From: Allosaccharopolyspora coralli
GTDB lineage: Bacteria > Actinomycetota > Actinomycetes > Mycobacteriales > Pseudonocardiaceae
Direction of reading: 5' to 3'
Assembly: GCF_009664835.1 (NCBI RefSeq)
Contig: NZ_CP045929.1
Location: 4,588,001 to 4,652,000 of the forward strand
Length of the DNA: 64,000 bases
Shown here: in pieces, positions 25,802 to 33,971 of the stretch
Layout: each line of letters opens with the position of its first letter
Numbering within the stretch: position 1 is the first letter of the stretch
Program-made: the position numbers and the translations under genes
The notes under the pieces: generated by a model
Told to the model about the DNA's origin: nothing
The model's input: only the letters and a program-made list of their open reading frames with translations
Database searches by the model: none

Positions 25802-26365
25802 GTGATCGAAGTCCGCCCGGGTGGGCGCCGTCGGATCGACCGAGTGCTGAGCCCGGACTACACCGCAGAGATCGGCGCACGGTCGCTCGCGGACGTCCGC
25901 GAGCGGCGCGACGAGGCGGCCCAGGAGGAGACCGACCTGTCGTACCTGCGTCGGCTGTTGCACGTCCGGATCGACATCGTGCGCGCCGAACAACGCAGAC
26001 GGGCCGAGACCGGGTCGGCGTCGGTCGTGGAGCAGCTGGTGAGCATCCTCGCCGACAACGCGGTGGGGCCGGCGACCGGTTCCGGGCGTTACCAGACGAT
26101 GGAGCCCTCGCGTGCCGAAGCGCACCGCAGGCACGTGGAGGCGCTCGTGTCCGACGTGGATCTCTCGGACGTGATGTCGCTGTCGGAGTCGGCGCTGGAG
26201 ACCACGCTGACCGCCTACACCGAGGAGGAGGACTCCGTCTCGGCGCGGCGGCGCGAGGTGCAGAGTGTGGTGGACGAACTCAACGCGGAGATCGCCCGCC
26301 GGTACCGGGAGGGCGCCGCCTCGGTCGACGAACTGCTCGCGGCGGAACGGGACCAGTCGTCATGA
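25802..26365 (+). CDS. rsiG: RsiG-like anti-sigma factor with c-di-GMP-binding motifs
   Basis: A 187-residue, mostly helical coiled-coil protein. It carries the c-di-GMP signature of Streptomyces RsiG, E(X)3S(X)2R(X)3Q(X)3D, perfectly in the second helix (E143, S147, R150, Q154, D158). A first copy at E43, S47, R50, H54, D58 has His in place of Gln. In Streptomyces RsiG bound to c-di-GMP sequesters the sporulation sigma factor WhiG. The partner sigma is not in this window. GTG 25802 lies behind GGAGG. The stop overlaps the next start by 4 bp. Confidence 0.8.
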   Translation: MIEVRPGGRRRIDRVLSPDYTAEIGARSLADVRERRDEAAQEETDLSYLRRLLHVRIDIVRAEQRRRAETGSASVVEQLVSILADNAVGPATGSGRYQTMEPSRAEAHRRHVEALVSDVDLSDVMSLSESALETTLTAYTEEEDSVSARRREVQSVVDELNAEIARRYREGAASVDELLAAERDQSS

Positions 26366-27309
26366 CCGAACACGTTCCACTGGTCGAGGTGGTGCGCGGC
26401 GGGCTGCGCGAGGGCGTGCACCACGGTTCCGTGGTGGTCGTGGACCGGGACGGTTCGATCGCCTGGTCGCGCGGCGAGGTCGAGACGCCGATGTTCCCGC
26501 GCTCCTCGAGCAAACCGGCACAGGCACTCGGCATGCTGCGTTCGGGCCTGACGCTTCCCGACGACGCGGATCTGGCGCTGGCCGCCGCCTCTCACAGCGG
26601 GGAGACCGCACACGTCTCGCGAGTTCGGGAGATGCTGCACCGGCACGGGTTGTCCGAGGCCGACCTGCACTGCCCACCGGACTGGCCGATGCACGAGCCG
26701 TCGCGGGACGCCATGCTAGCCAACGGCCTCCGACCGCAGCGGGTCACGATGAACTGTTCCGGCAAGCACGCGGCGATGCTGGCGACCTGTGTGCAGCGCG
26801 GCTGGTCCACGACGGACTACCTCGACCCGAAGCATCCGCTGCAGGTGTCCGTGCACGAAGCGGTCGTCGACCTCGCAGGCGAGCCGACCGCGACATCCAC
26901 TGTGGACGGTTGTGGCGCGCCGTTGTTCGCGATCTCCCTCGCCGGCCTCGCCCGGATGTACAGCGCGCTGGCGACCGCCGGGATCGGGACGCGGCGCCGC
27001 CGGATCGCCGATGCGATGCGCGCGCACCCGTGGCTGGTGTCCGGAACCGACCGCGAGGACGTGGAACTCATGGGGGCGGTCCCGGGTCTGTTGTCGAAGA
27101 TCGGGGCCGAAGGCGTGCTCGCCGTCGCGTTGCCGGACGGTCGAGCGATGGCGTTGAAGATCGCCGACGGGGCGGACCGGGCCCGCCTGCCGCTGGCGAT
27201 CGGGGTGCTGCGCACGCTCGACGTCGCCAACGACGTGCTCGACGCACTCGCGGAGTCGCCGGTACTCGGAGGCGGGGTGCGGGTCGGCTCCGTCCGCGTC
27301 CTCCGCTGA
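26362..27309 (+). CDS. type III (Rhizobium-type) L-asparaginase
   Basis: A 315-residue cytoplasmic amidohydrolase of the Rhizobium AnsA/ReAV-like family, unrelated to E. coli asparaginases. The catalytic Ser-Lys region FPRSSSKPAQAL (Ser48, Lys51) and metal-site segment MNCSGKHAAML (Cys132, Lys135) are intact, as is GCGAPLFAISLAGLA. It hydrolyses L-asparagine to aspartate and ammonia. Its ATG overlaps the RsiG-like stop codon by 4 bp. A hairpin of repeat family B begins 4 bp after its stop. Confidence 0.87.
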   Translation: MTEHVPLVEVVRGGLREGVHHGSVVVVDRDGSIAWSRGEVETPMFPRSSSKPAQALGMLRSGLTLPDDADLALAAASHSGETAHVSRVREMLHRHGLSEADLHCPPDWPMHEPSRDAMLANGLRPQRVTMNCSGKHAAMLATCVQRGWSTTDYLDPKHPLQVSVHEAVVDLAGEPTATSTVDGCGAPLFAISLAGLARMYSALATAGIGTRRRRIADAMRAHPWLVSGTDREDVELMGAVPGLLSKIGAEGVLAVALPDGRAMALKIADGADRARLPLAIGVLRTLDVANDVLDALAESPVLGGGVRVGSVRVLR

Positions 27310-27313
27310 CGAG

Positions 27314-27357
27314 GCGTGAGCCTTTGTGGTGCCTATGACCACCAAAAAGGCTCACGC
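27314..27357. terminator. repeat B hairpin, copy 1 (terminator-like)
   Basis: GCGTGAGCCTTT and AAAAAGGCTCACGC form a long stem with a short loop, directly after the asparaginase stop. Same family as 32858, 44432 and 52289. It lies between convergent genes, so it probably terminates the asparaginase transcript. Confidence 0.75.
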
Positions 27358-27460
27358 AACGCAACGCACCCCCCACCCAAGTCCCACACCACCACACAAA
27401 CCCTCACGCAACGCAACGCACTCCCCACCCAAGTCCCACACCACCACACAAACCCTCACG
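27351..27460. repeat. 52-bp tandem repeat, two full units
   Basis: CTCACGCAACGCAACGCA begins at 27351 and 27403, and CTCACGC again at 27455, giving a 52-bp period. The unit contains CCCAAGTCCCACACCACC. The repeat starts inside the 3' arm of the neighbouring hairpin, so it may have grown by slippage from that arm. No coding role is apparent. Confidence 0.85.
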
Positions 27461-27502
27461 CCACGCTCCCGCAGGTCGCCTCACCGCGTCACTCAGGCCT
27501 GG

Positions 27503-28384
27503 TCAGTTGTAGCGTTCGCGGGCGGCGAACTCGGCCCAGAAGTCTCGGAGCGCCTCGTATCGTTCGGCGACTTCGGTGGATTCCCCGCGTTCCATGGCGT
27601 CGATGATCGCGTGCACGTCCTCGGCGGACGTGTCGGCCTGGACGTCCTCGGCGCTCATCAACTGCACCAGCCCGCCGTAGTCGAGCTCCACCGCGGAGTG
27701 CGGGTGGAACCGCTCCAGCCAGCGGCCCGTCTCACGCAGGATCCTCGTGGGCCCTTGATCGCCGAGCGCGCCCTCGGACACGGTGTGCGCCCGCGCGGCC
27801 CGGCGCCGGGCGTCGGCCATCGCCACCAGCCACGACACCGCACCGGAGTCGGTGCCCTCGATCCGTTCGGTGGGGTCGACGAGCGCGAACCACGGCAGCG
27901 GCACCGTCCAGGTGGACGAGAGCACGTGCACCGCGGTGTCCGAGAGCTCCTGCACGACCCGGTTCGCGTGGCTCTTCGCGTCACCGTCCGGGTCGGGGAA
28001 CACGGCGCCGCGCAGCGGCACCTCGGCCGAGGCCAGGAACCCCACGAGCGCCGCGGCGGACCGGCCGCGCAGGTCCAGTGGGCACACCAGCGGCCCGGGC
28101 CCGACCGTCGCGGACTCGCCTGTGGGCACGTCGTCGGGATCGACCACCAGGACGTCCTCGGCTCCGGCCGGCGTGCCGTCCGCGGCCTCACCAGGCAACA
28201 ATCGGGACGGGGCGACGAGCTGGCTGTGCAGCCAGCGGCGCTGTTCACGGACCCCTGCGTGGTCGGGGGCGATCGGACCGCGTCGGAGCGCTTCCACGAG
28301 CTGGTCGCGGACTGTCGGCGCGAACGTGGACAAGGGTTCGTACACCCTCAGGTAGGCGACGAACGGTGCTGGCACAGCGTGCAT
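27503..28384 (-). CDS. conserved actinobacterial protein of unknown function
   Basis: A 293-residue soluble protein with no signal or membrane segment. Its position between a PabC-like gene and DUF3073 equals that of M. tuberculosis Rv0811c, and a similar role is presumed. Visible parts are an N-terminal AYLRVYEPLSTFAP, a central beta-rich region (PLVCPLDLRGRSAAALVGFL) and an acidic helical C-terminus. No catalytic motif is recognised. ATG 28384 gives a protein without an unexplained extension. Confidence 0.75.
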   Translation of the reverse strand: MHAVPAPFVAYLRVYEPLSTFAPTVRDQLVEALRRGPIAPDHAGVREQRRWLHSQLVAPSRLLPGEAADGTPAGAEDVLVVDPDDVPTGESATVGPGPLVCPLDLRGRSAAALVGFLASAEVPLRGAVFPDPDGDAKSHANRVVQELSDTAVHVLSSTWTVPLPWFALVDPTERIEGTDSGAVSWLVAMADARRRAARAHTVSEGALGDQGPTRILRETGRWLERFHPHSAVELDYGGLVQLMSAEDVQADTSAEDVHAIIDAMERGESTEVAERYEALRDFWAEFAARERYN

Positions 28385-28592
28385 CGTGTCACGTCCGCTC
28401 CGCGGCGACGGAGGCGGTCGCCGTTCGGCGCGTGTCCGCGCCGAACGTCACCGACGCCACGCCCGACGCGGGCCGGACCACGTCGCGTAGAACCGCATCG
28501 GCACGGTACGGTAGTTACCAGGAAACGTTGTCGAGATCATGCGGGGCCGCCTCCCCTGGCCGCCCCGCCACCCTGCGCGAGGGGGTCGAGCC

Positions 28593-28775
28593 ATGGGGCG
28601 CGGCCGGGCCAAGGCCAAACAGACGAAGGTCGCCCGCGAGCTGAAGTACAGCTCACCGAACATGGACGTCGAGGCGCTACAGCGTGAGCTGTCGGGTCCG
28701 GAGTCCAGTGGCGAGTGGTCCGAAGAGGATCGCGAAGACTCATACGACGACGGGTACGACGACCCACGACGTTGA
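28593..28775 (+). CDS. DUF3073 protein
   Basis: A 60-residue protein with the characteristic start MGRGRAKAKQTKVARELKY and a short acidic tail (EEDREDSYDDGYDD). DUF3073 is conserved throughout actinobacteria next to purM (M. tuberculosis Rv0810c). Its basic N-terminus suggests nucleic-acid or ribosome contact, which is speculative. ATG 28593 is preceded by GAGGGGG. Divergent from the upstream unknown protein. Confidence 0.92.
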   Translation: MGRGRAKAKQTKVARELKYSSPNMDVEALQRELSGPESSGEWSEEDREDSYDDGYDDPRR

Positions 28776-29409
28776 CACGCTGCACGCCACCGAGCGGTTC
28801 GCACGCCGACCGCTCGGTACCTTGTGTCGCCGATGGGGGTCGAGCACCCGGTGGATGAGTCTCGCGCACAGGACACTGTCCGTCGCGGGCAAGAGAAGAA
28901 TCCGAGAGACGAACGGGCGGTGGGCAGACCCACCGCCCGTTCCGTCTGTCGAGGGGCCGGTGTGCGGGCCGCCTCTCGGCGAAAGGCTCTGCAAGGCTCC
29001 AGCCGGACGGTATTCCCAGCAGGCGATAGATGGGGCCCGGGGGCACGCGCACACCAGCCATGCTGTGCAACGGCCGTGTCCCCGGTGGCATTCCCACGTG
29101 TGCTCGCTCGGATCGAGTGCTGGGGTCAGGCCACTGCGCCGCCGCTCAGATACCGGCCCGCGATGCGAGCTTCCGCCACGGAACCACCGACGCCGAGCAC
29201 CGCGCACCCTTCAAGCGTCAGAGCTTGTGTCAGGGCATGGTCTCGCGTGCTCAGCCCGAGCACGATGAGAAGCTCCGGTGTTCCAGGTTGTCGCTCGCAA
29301 GGCCGGGGCCGCCGCTGCGTACGTGCTGGTACTCGAGGCGACCCCAACGCCGCGAACGGCAAGCTGGAACGCCGGTAGGTGACCACCACCGCAGACCACA
29401 GACAGCTTC
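28776..29409. other. intergenic region between DUF3073 and purM
   Basis: A 630-bp gap between convergent genes. It holds a strong hairpin at 28911-28942 and repeat D copy 3 near its right end. The middle (about 28950-29225) has no feature or gene I can support; no tRNA fold was found. Confidence 0.6.
28911..28942. terminator. strong terminator hairpin after DUF3073
   Basis: GAACGGGCGGTGGG, loop CAGA, and the exact complement CCCACCGCCCGTTC form a perfect 14-bp stem. It lies 136 bp downstream of the DUF3073 stop and has no clear U-tract. Confidence 0.7.
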
Positions 29410-29412
29410 TCA
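29230..29412. repeat. repeat D, copy 3
   Basis: Shared blocks are CAGGGCATGGTCTCGCGTG, CACGATGAGAAGCTCCGGTG, GCTCGCAAGG and the right end ACCGCAGACCACAGACAGC. The last is the inverted form of the CTGTCTGTGGTCT block in copy 2. The element ends at the purM stop codon (29410-29412). Confidence 0.65.
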
Positions 29413-30540
29413 GAAACGCAGGTGGTTGCCGTGCAGCAGCACTCGCCGACCGTCCTCGGCTCCGTCGACCGTGGGCTGCTTGGCGACCTCGCCGAGCACG
29501 AACGCCGGGATGTGCCGAGCGGTGAGGACGGCCAGCGCCCGGTCCACGTCCTCGGCGGTGACGACGGCGACCATGCCGATGCCCATGTTGAACGTTCGTT
29601 CCATCTCGTCGGCGTCGACACGGCCGCGCTGGGCGATGAGCCCGAACACCGGCTCCGGTGTCCACGACCCGCGATCGAGGACGGCGGTGAGCCCCTCCGG
29701 GATCACCCGCTCCAGGTTCGCGGCGAGTCCGCCGCCGGTGACGTGTGCGAACGTCCGGACCTCGGCTTCGGCGGCCAGCGCGAGGCAGTCCTTGGCGTAG
29801 ATGCGGGTCGGCTCCAACAGTTCCGCACCGAGAGTGCGGCCGAACTCCTCGACGTGGCCGTCCAGCGGCATCCGTGCGATGTCGAGCAGCACGTGCCGGG
29901 CCAGGGAGTAGCCGTTGGAGTGCAGCCCGGAGGATCCCAACCCGATGACCACGTCGCCGGCGCGCACCTTGTCCGGTCCGAGCATCGCGCCGGCTTCGAC
30001 GACGCCGACCCCGGTGGCGGAGATGTCGTACTCCCCGGGGGCCATCAACCCGGGGTGCTCGGCGGTTTCGCCGCCGAGCAAGGCACAGCCCGCCTGCACG
30101 CAGCCCTCCGAGACACCTTTGACCAGCTCACCGACGAGTTCCGGGTCGACCTTGCCCGCGGCGACGTAATCCTGGAGGAACAGCGGTTCGGCGCCGCACA
30201 CGACGAGGTCGTCGACGACCATGGCCACCAGGTCGATGCCCACGGTGTCGTGCTGTTCCATGGCCTGCGCGACGGCGAGTTTGGTGCCGACACCGTCGGT
30301 GGCCGACGCGAGCACCGGCTCCTCCCACCGGTCCAGCTTCAACTGGAAGAGCCCGGCGAATCCGCCGAGCGAGCCGAGCACCTCCGGCCGGGTCGCACGC
30401 CGCGCCCACGGCAGGATCCGCTGCACCGCTTCGTCACCGGCCTCGATGCTCACCCCGGCGGTGGCGTACGTGGCCTTCTCGTTGTCGGCGGACTCGCTGG
30501 TCGAACCCGCGAGCAGCTCTTCGGACACGGCTGTCTCCAC
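29410..30540 (-). CDS. purM: phosphoribosylformylglycinamidine cyclo-ligase
   Basis: Fifth step of purine synthesis: ATP-dependent closure of FGAM to AIR. It has 376 residues. Family motifs include YATAGVSIEAGDEAV, SATDGVGTKLAVA, GIDLVAMVVDDLVVCGAEPL and LGGETAEHPG. The first possible start is GTG 30540; GTG 30528 has a better-placed GGAG upstream and is an equally good choice. It follows purF by about 100 bp on the same strand and is probably in one operon with it. Confidence 0.96.
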   Translation of the reverse strand: METAVSEELLAGSTSESADNEKATYATAGVSIEAGDEAVQRILPWARRATRPEVLGSLGGFAGLFQLKLDRWEEPVLASATDGVGTKLAVAQAMEQHDTVGIDLVAMVVDDLVVCGAEPLFLQDYVAAGKVDPELVGELVKGVSEGCVQAGCALLGGETAEHPGLMAPGEYDISATGVGVVEAGAMLGPDKVRAGDVVIGLGSSGLHSNGYSLARHVLLDIARMPLDGHVEEFGRTLGAELLEPTRIYAKDCLALAAEAEVRTFAHVTGGGLAANLERVIPEGLTAVLDRGSWTPEPVFGLIAQRGRVDADEMERTFNMGIGMVAVVTAEDVDRALAVLTARHIPAFVLGEVAKQPTVDGAEDGRRVLLHGNHLRF

Positions 30541-30643
30541 ATCTGATGGGATCGTCGGCTCGTCGACGCGTCGCGAGCACGCATCACGCTACGCGCAGCG
30601 GCGAGTCTCCGGGGGCCTCGGGTAGACGGCGGACCCCGCCGGG

Positions 30644-32266
30644 TCAGGGCCTGCGTACGGCATCTTCGGCGCCGTACCCGCTGGGCAGCACGGGTTCTGC
30701 CGCACCGGCTACACCCCGGGAGTCGAGCGGTTCGAGCAGATTCTTGCCGATCTGCTCGTTCTCGGGCAGCGGGATCGGGTACTCACCGTCGAAGCAGGCG
30801 GCGCACAGACGTGTCCGGGGTTGCTCGGTTGCGCTGATGAGCGCGTCGAGCGCGACGTAGCCGAGGCTGTCCGCCCCGATCGACCGGCGGATGCCGTCGG
30901 AGTCGAGCCCGTTGGCGACGAGTTCGGCCCGGGAGGCGAAGTCGATGCCGTAAAAGCACGGCCACTTCACCGGCGGCGAGGCGATGCGCACGTGCACCTC
31001 CACTGCGCCTGCCTCACGGAGCATCCGCACGAGCGCACGCTGCGTGTTGCCACGCACGATGGAGTCGTCGACGACGACGAGGCGTTTGCCGCGGATGACC
31101 TCGCGCAGCGGGTTGAGCTTGAGCCGGATGCCGAGCTGGCGGATCGTCTGGGAGGGCTCGATGAAGGTGCGGCCGACGTAGGCGTTCTTCACCAGCCCGT
31201 TGCCGTACGGCACGCCGGATTCCTGCGCGTAGCCGATCGCGGCGGGTGTGCCGGATTCGGGCACGGGGATGACGAGGTCGGCGTCGACGGGATGTTCGCC
31301 TGCGAGCCTGCGGCCGATCTCGACGCGGGTGCTGTGCACCGACCGGCCGGCGATCGTCGTGTCCGGGCGTGCGAGATAGACGTACTCGAAGATGCAGCCC
31401 TTGGGGTCGGGGTTGGCGAACCGCGAGGACCGCAGCCCGCTGCCGTCGATGGCGAGCAGTTCGCCGGGCTCGATCTCGCGCACGAACGAGGCCCCGACAA
31501 TGTCCAGACCGGCGGTCTCGCTGGCGACGACCCAGCCGCGTTCGAGCCTGCCCAGCACGAGTGGCCGCACCCCGTGCGGGTCACGGGCGGCGTAGAGGGT
31601 GGACTCGTCGCTGAAGACCATGGAGAACCCGCCGCGCAGGGTCGGGAACAGCTGCATGGCGGCTTGCTCGACTCCCAGGTCGCCGGCGAGGTCGGCCAGC
31701 AGCGCGCACACGAGGTCGGAGTCGTTGGTGGCGCGTTCGCAGCCGTTGGCGGGCGAGGACGTGTTGGCGGCAGCCCTGTCCACGCCTGCGGCGACCACGC
31801 GGTCACGGAGTTCGGCGGTGTTGACGAGGTTGCCGTTGTGGCCGAGCGCGAGACCGCTGCCGGACGCGGGGATGCGGAACGTGGGCTGCGCGTTCTCCCA
31901 GGTGCCACCGCCGGTGGTGGAGTAGCGACAGTGCCCGACGGCGACGTGCCCGCGCAATGAGTTCAGCACTTGCTCGTCGAAGACCTGGCTGACCAGCCCG
32001 AGGTCCTTGTAGACGAGGACCTGCGAGCCGTCGCCAACGGCGATTCCAGCGGCTTCCTGCCCGCGGTGCTGCAGGGCGAACAAGCCGTAGAAGCTCAGCT
32101 TCGCGACGTCCTCACCGGGCGCCCAGACACCGAACACGCCGCATTCCTCGTGCGCGACGTCCTGGTTCGGGTCAGGCTCCGGCGCGGGAGGCGCGCCGGA
32201 TGGCGTGGAGGTGTGCGCGGGGTCGGGACTGCCTGGCTGGCCCGTGCCGGGCCGATCGGTCACCAC
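30644..32266 (-). CDS. purF: amidophosphoribosyltransferase
   Basis: Committed step of purine synthesis: PRPP plus glutamine to phosphoribosylamine. It has 540 residues. A long Pro-rich propeptide of about 41 residues precedes the nucleophile Cys42 (EECGVFGVW), so N-terminal processing is expected. The PRPP loop LVVVDDSIVRGNT is intact, and WPCFYGID and LCAACFDGEYP supply Fe-S cysteines, making it the oxygen-sensitive clostridial/Bacillus type. Upstream lies the sterol-carrier-like gene. Confidence 0.96.
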   Translation of the reverse strand: MVTDRPGTGQPGSPDPAHTSTPSGAPPAPEPDPNQDVAHEECGVFGVWAPGEDVAKLSFYGLFALQHRGQEAAGIAVGDGSQVLVYKDLGLVSQVFDEQVLNSLRGHVAVGHCRYSTTGGGTWENAQPTFRIPASGSGLALGHNGNLVNTAELRDRVVAAGVDRAAANTSSPANGCERATNDSDLVCALLADLAGDLGVEQAAMQLFPTLRGGFSMVFSDESTLYAARDPHGVRPLVLGRLERGWVVASETAGLDIVGASFVREIEPGELLAIDGSGLRSSRFANPDPKGCIFEYVYLARPDTTIAGRSVHSTRVEIGRRLAGEHPVDADLVIPVPESGTPAAIGYAQESGVPYGNGLVKNAYVGRTFIEPSQTIRQLGIRLKLNPLREVIRGKRLVVVDDSIVRGNTQRALVRMLREAGAVEVHVRIASPPVKWPCFYGIDFASRAELVANGLDSDGIRRSIGADSLGYVALDALISATEQPRTRLCAACFDGEYPIPLPENEQIGKNLLEPLDSRGVAGAAEPVLPSGYGAEDAVRRP

Positions 32267-32416
32267 CGAGAACTCCCTGGAGGACGGAGCCGGAGTTACA
32301 CCCCAGTGTAAACAGCGGCCGACGCGCGAATGACGAGATGTGACGTGTCCGCTGCCTCACAGGCGGCATTCACACCGGGCGAGGTTTTCGCGGTCGCACC
32401 GAGTGCGATATGTGTG

Positions 32417-32824
32417 TCACGCGGAGTCAGCGGACCCTTGCGTGGAGTCGATCCGCACGAGTGGCAGCCAGCCGTCGAGGTCGGCGCGGGCGCCGGACGC
32501 GGTGACCGAACCGTCGGCCACGGCTTCGGCGAACGAGAGCGCACCGGTGGCCATCCGCAGCCAGGTACGCGCGTCCGTTTCGATGACGTTGGGTGGCGTT
32601 CCGCGCGTGTGACGCGGGCCCTCCACGCACTGGACCGCCGCGTACGGCGGCACCCGCACTTCGACGCTGCGGCCGGGCGCGAGCTGTTCGAGAGTCCGCA
32701 GACTCAATCGCACCGCCTTGGCGAGCTCGGTACGTGGGGGCGGCTCCTCCCCGCCGTCGAGCCAGGGTGCGACGTGCTGCACAGCCCGCCGCAGTTCCGA
32801 CGCCTCCACCCCACGCTTGGCCAT
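32417..32824 (-). CDS. sterol-carrier-like protein
   Basis: A 135-residue protein of the bacterial sterol-carrier family adjoining purF in actinobacteria (M. tuberculosis Rv0807 position). A helical N-terminus precedes the SCP-like fold, whose C-terminal part reads ARTWLRMATGALSFAEAVADG. It probably binds a hydrophobic or cofactor ligand; the role is unknown. It is 150 bp upstream of purF on the same strand. Confidence 0.8.
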   Translation of the reverse strand: MAKRGVEASELRRAVQHVAPWLDGGEEPPPRTELAKAVRLSLRTLEQLAPGRSVEVRVPPYAAVQCVEGPRHTRGTPPNVIETDARTWLRMATGALSFAEAVADGSVTASGARADLDGWLPLVRIDSTQGSADSA

Positions 32825-32857
32825 GCCACGACCCTAGTCGACGGGCCGGCGTGCGAA

Positions 32858-32901
32858 GCGTGAGTCTTTTTGGTTGCCATAGCCACCAAAAAGGCTCACG
32901 C
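32858..32901. terminator. repeat B hairpin, copy 2
   Basis: GCGTGAGTCTTTTTGGTTGC pairs with GCCACCAAAAAGGCTCACGC. It lies 8 bp after the LuxR-type gene stop (32910) and upstream of the SCP-like gene, so it likely terminates the LuxR transcript. Confidence 0.78.
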
Positions 32902-32909
32902 GGCCTTTC

Positions 32910-33695
32910 TCACAGCCAGCCGAGTTTGACCGCTTGCATACCCGCCTGGAATCGGGTCTCGACACCGAGACGGGCGATGAGCTCGCGCACCCTGCGATGC
33001 GCGGTGCGGGCACTGAAGCCCATCAATCGTCCGATGGTGTCGTCAGTCGCACCGGAGGCCAGCAGCGAGAGGATCCAACGCTCCTCCTCGGAGGGTTGGG
33101 CGTCGCCGTTGACCGTCGCCGCCTGGCCGGTGAACGGAGCCGCGAAGCGCCACAGGTCGTCGAAGATCCGCACCATCGCGGCCAGCATCGCCGAGTTCCG
33201 GACGACGACGGCGCTGTCGATGCTGTTCTCGCTCGTCACGAGCGGCAGCAGGGCGACCTCGTTGTCGACCACCAGCAGTTTGGTCGGCGCGAGGTGCACG
33301 ACGCGGGCCTGCTCACCGAGCGAGACCAGTCGTGAGGTCACGTCGATCTGCGGCGGCAACGCGAGCGCCGCGCGGTCGTAGAGCACCTTGTAGTCGACGC
33401 CCTCGGACAGCTTGTGGGTCTCGACGGAGTCGAGCGAGTCCGTCGCGGCGTACGGTGGCTTGACGACGCCTTGGACCAGTGTCCGCGCGCTGCGCTGGAG
33501 TTCGTAGGCGGCCCACCCGACGCGCTTGCTGCCGTGGACGACCTGGAGGACGCCTCCGTTGCTGCCCCTGGCCCGCGCGGCTCGCGCCACGGAGGCGACG
33601 GTTTCCCGTGCGTCGACGTGGGCTTGGACTGCTTCGTCCGTGGCCGCGGGGCCGTTGACGACCCGCTCCGGTGTCGCGGTGTGTCCGGTGAGCAC
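32910..33695 (-). CDS. LuxR-type HTH regulator
   Basis: A 261-residue regulator. The C-terminal LuxR helix-turn-helix (about 198-258) reads LLASGATDDTIGRLMGFSAR and VRELIARLGVETRFQAG. The N-terminal two thirds resemble a phospholipase-D/TrmB-like sensor (VASVARAARARG, then LYDRAALALP) found in actinobacterial LuxR proteins with no receiver domain. The signal is unknown. The start at 33695 is GTG. The upstream region has two dyads that may bind it. Confidence 0.83.
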   Translation of the reverse strand: MLTGHTATPERVVNGPAATDEAVQAHVDARETVASVARAARARGSNGGVLQVVHGSKRVGWAAYELQRSARTLVQGVVKPPYAATDSLDSVETHKLSEGVDYKVLYDRAALALPPQIDVTSRLVSLGEQARVVHLAPTKLLVVDNEVALLPLVTSENSIDSAVVVRNSAMLAAMVRIFDDLWRFAAPFTGQAATVNGDAQPSEEERWILSLLASGATDDTIGRLMGFSARTAHRRVRELIARLGVETRFQAGMQAVKLGWL

Positions 33696-33829
33696 AGCCT
33701 CACCCCTCCCTGAGGTGGCAGGGGTGAATCACTGGCACCGATCCACCCCGTCGCGTGAAACGTAACCGGTTCGGGAGAAGGCCGGAACCAACTTTCGAAG
33801 GATGAACACCGTCACCTTTGCCTAATGTC

Positions 33830-33863
33830 ACTCCTTCGTAGGAGTCCATTCACCCCGTGAATG
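33830..33863. promoter_or_regulatory. two adjacent dyads upstream of the LuxR-type gene
   Basis: ACTCCT-TCGT-AGGAGT (33830-33845) and CATTCAC-CCC-GTGAATG (33847-33863) lie side by side between the LuxR-type start and the protease terminator. They could be operators or a structured leader. No other feature is seen in this gap. Confidence 0.35.
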
Positions 33864-33907
33864 AGAAGTATGTAACTCAAGGTGATCATCGTTGTGCGCC
33901 CGACCGC

Positions 33908-33954
33908 ACGACTCGGGCCCCCTCTCCCACGAGGAGAAAGGGGGCCCGAGTCGT
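33908..33954. terminator. terminator of the subtilisin-like protease gene
   Basis: ACGACTCGGGCCCCCT and AGGGGGCCCGAGTCGT form a perfect 16-bp stem with a 15-nt loop. It begins 18 bp after the protease stop codon on the minus strand. Confidence 0.8.
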
Positions 33955-33971
33955 GCTGAGCGCGGCGGGCG

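Noticed and set aside
27351-27460. CRISPR array
   Set aside because: Units are contiguous 52-bp tandem copies without unique spacers.
28950-29225. tRNA or structured RNA gene near 29 kb
   Set aside because: No cloverleaf, T-loop or anticodon pattern could be formed.
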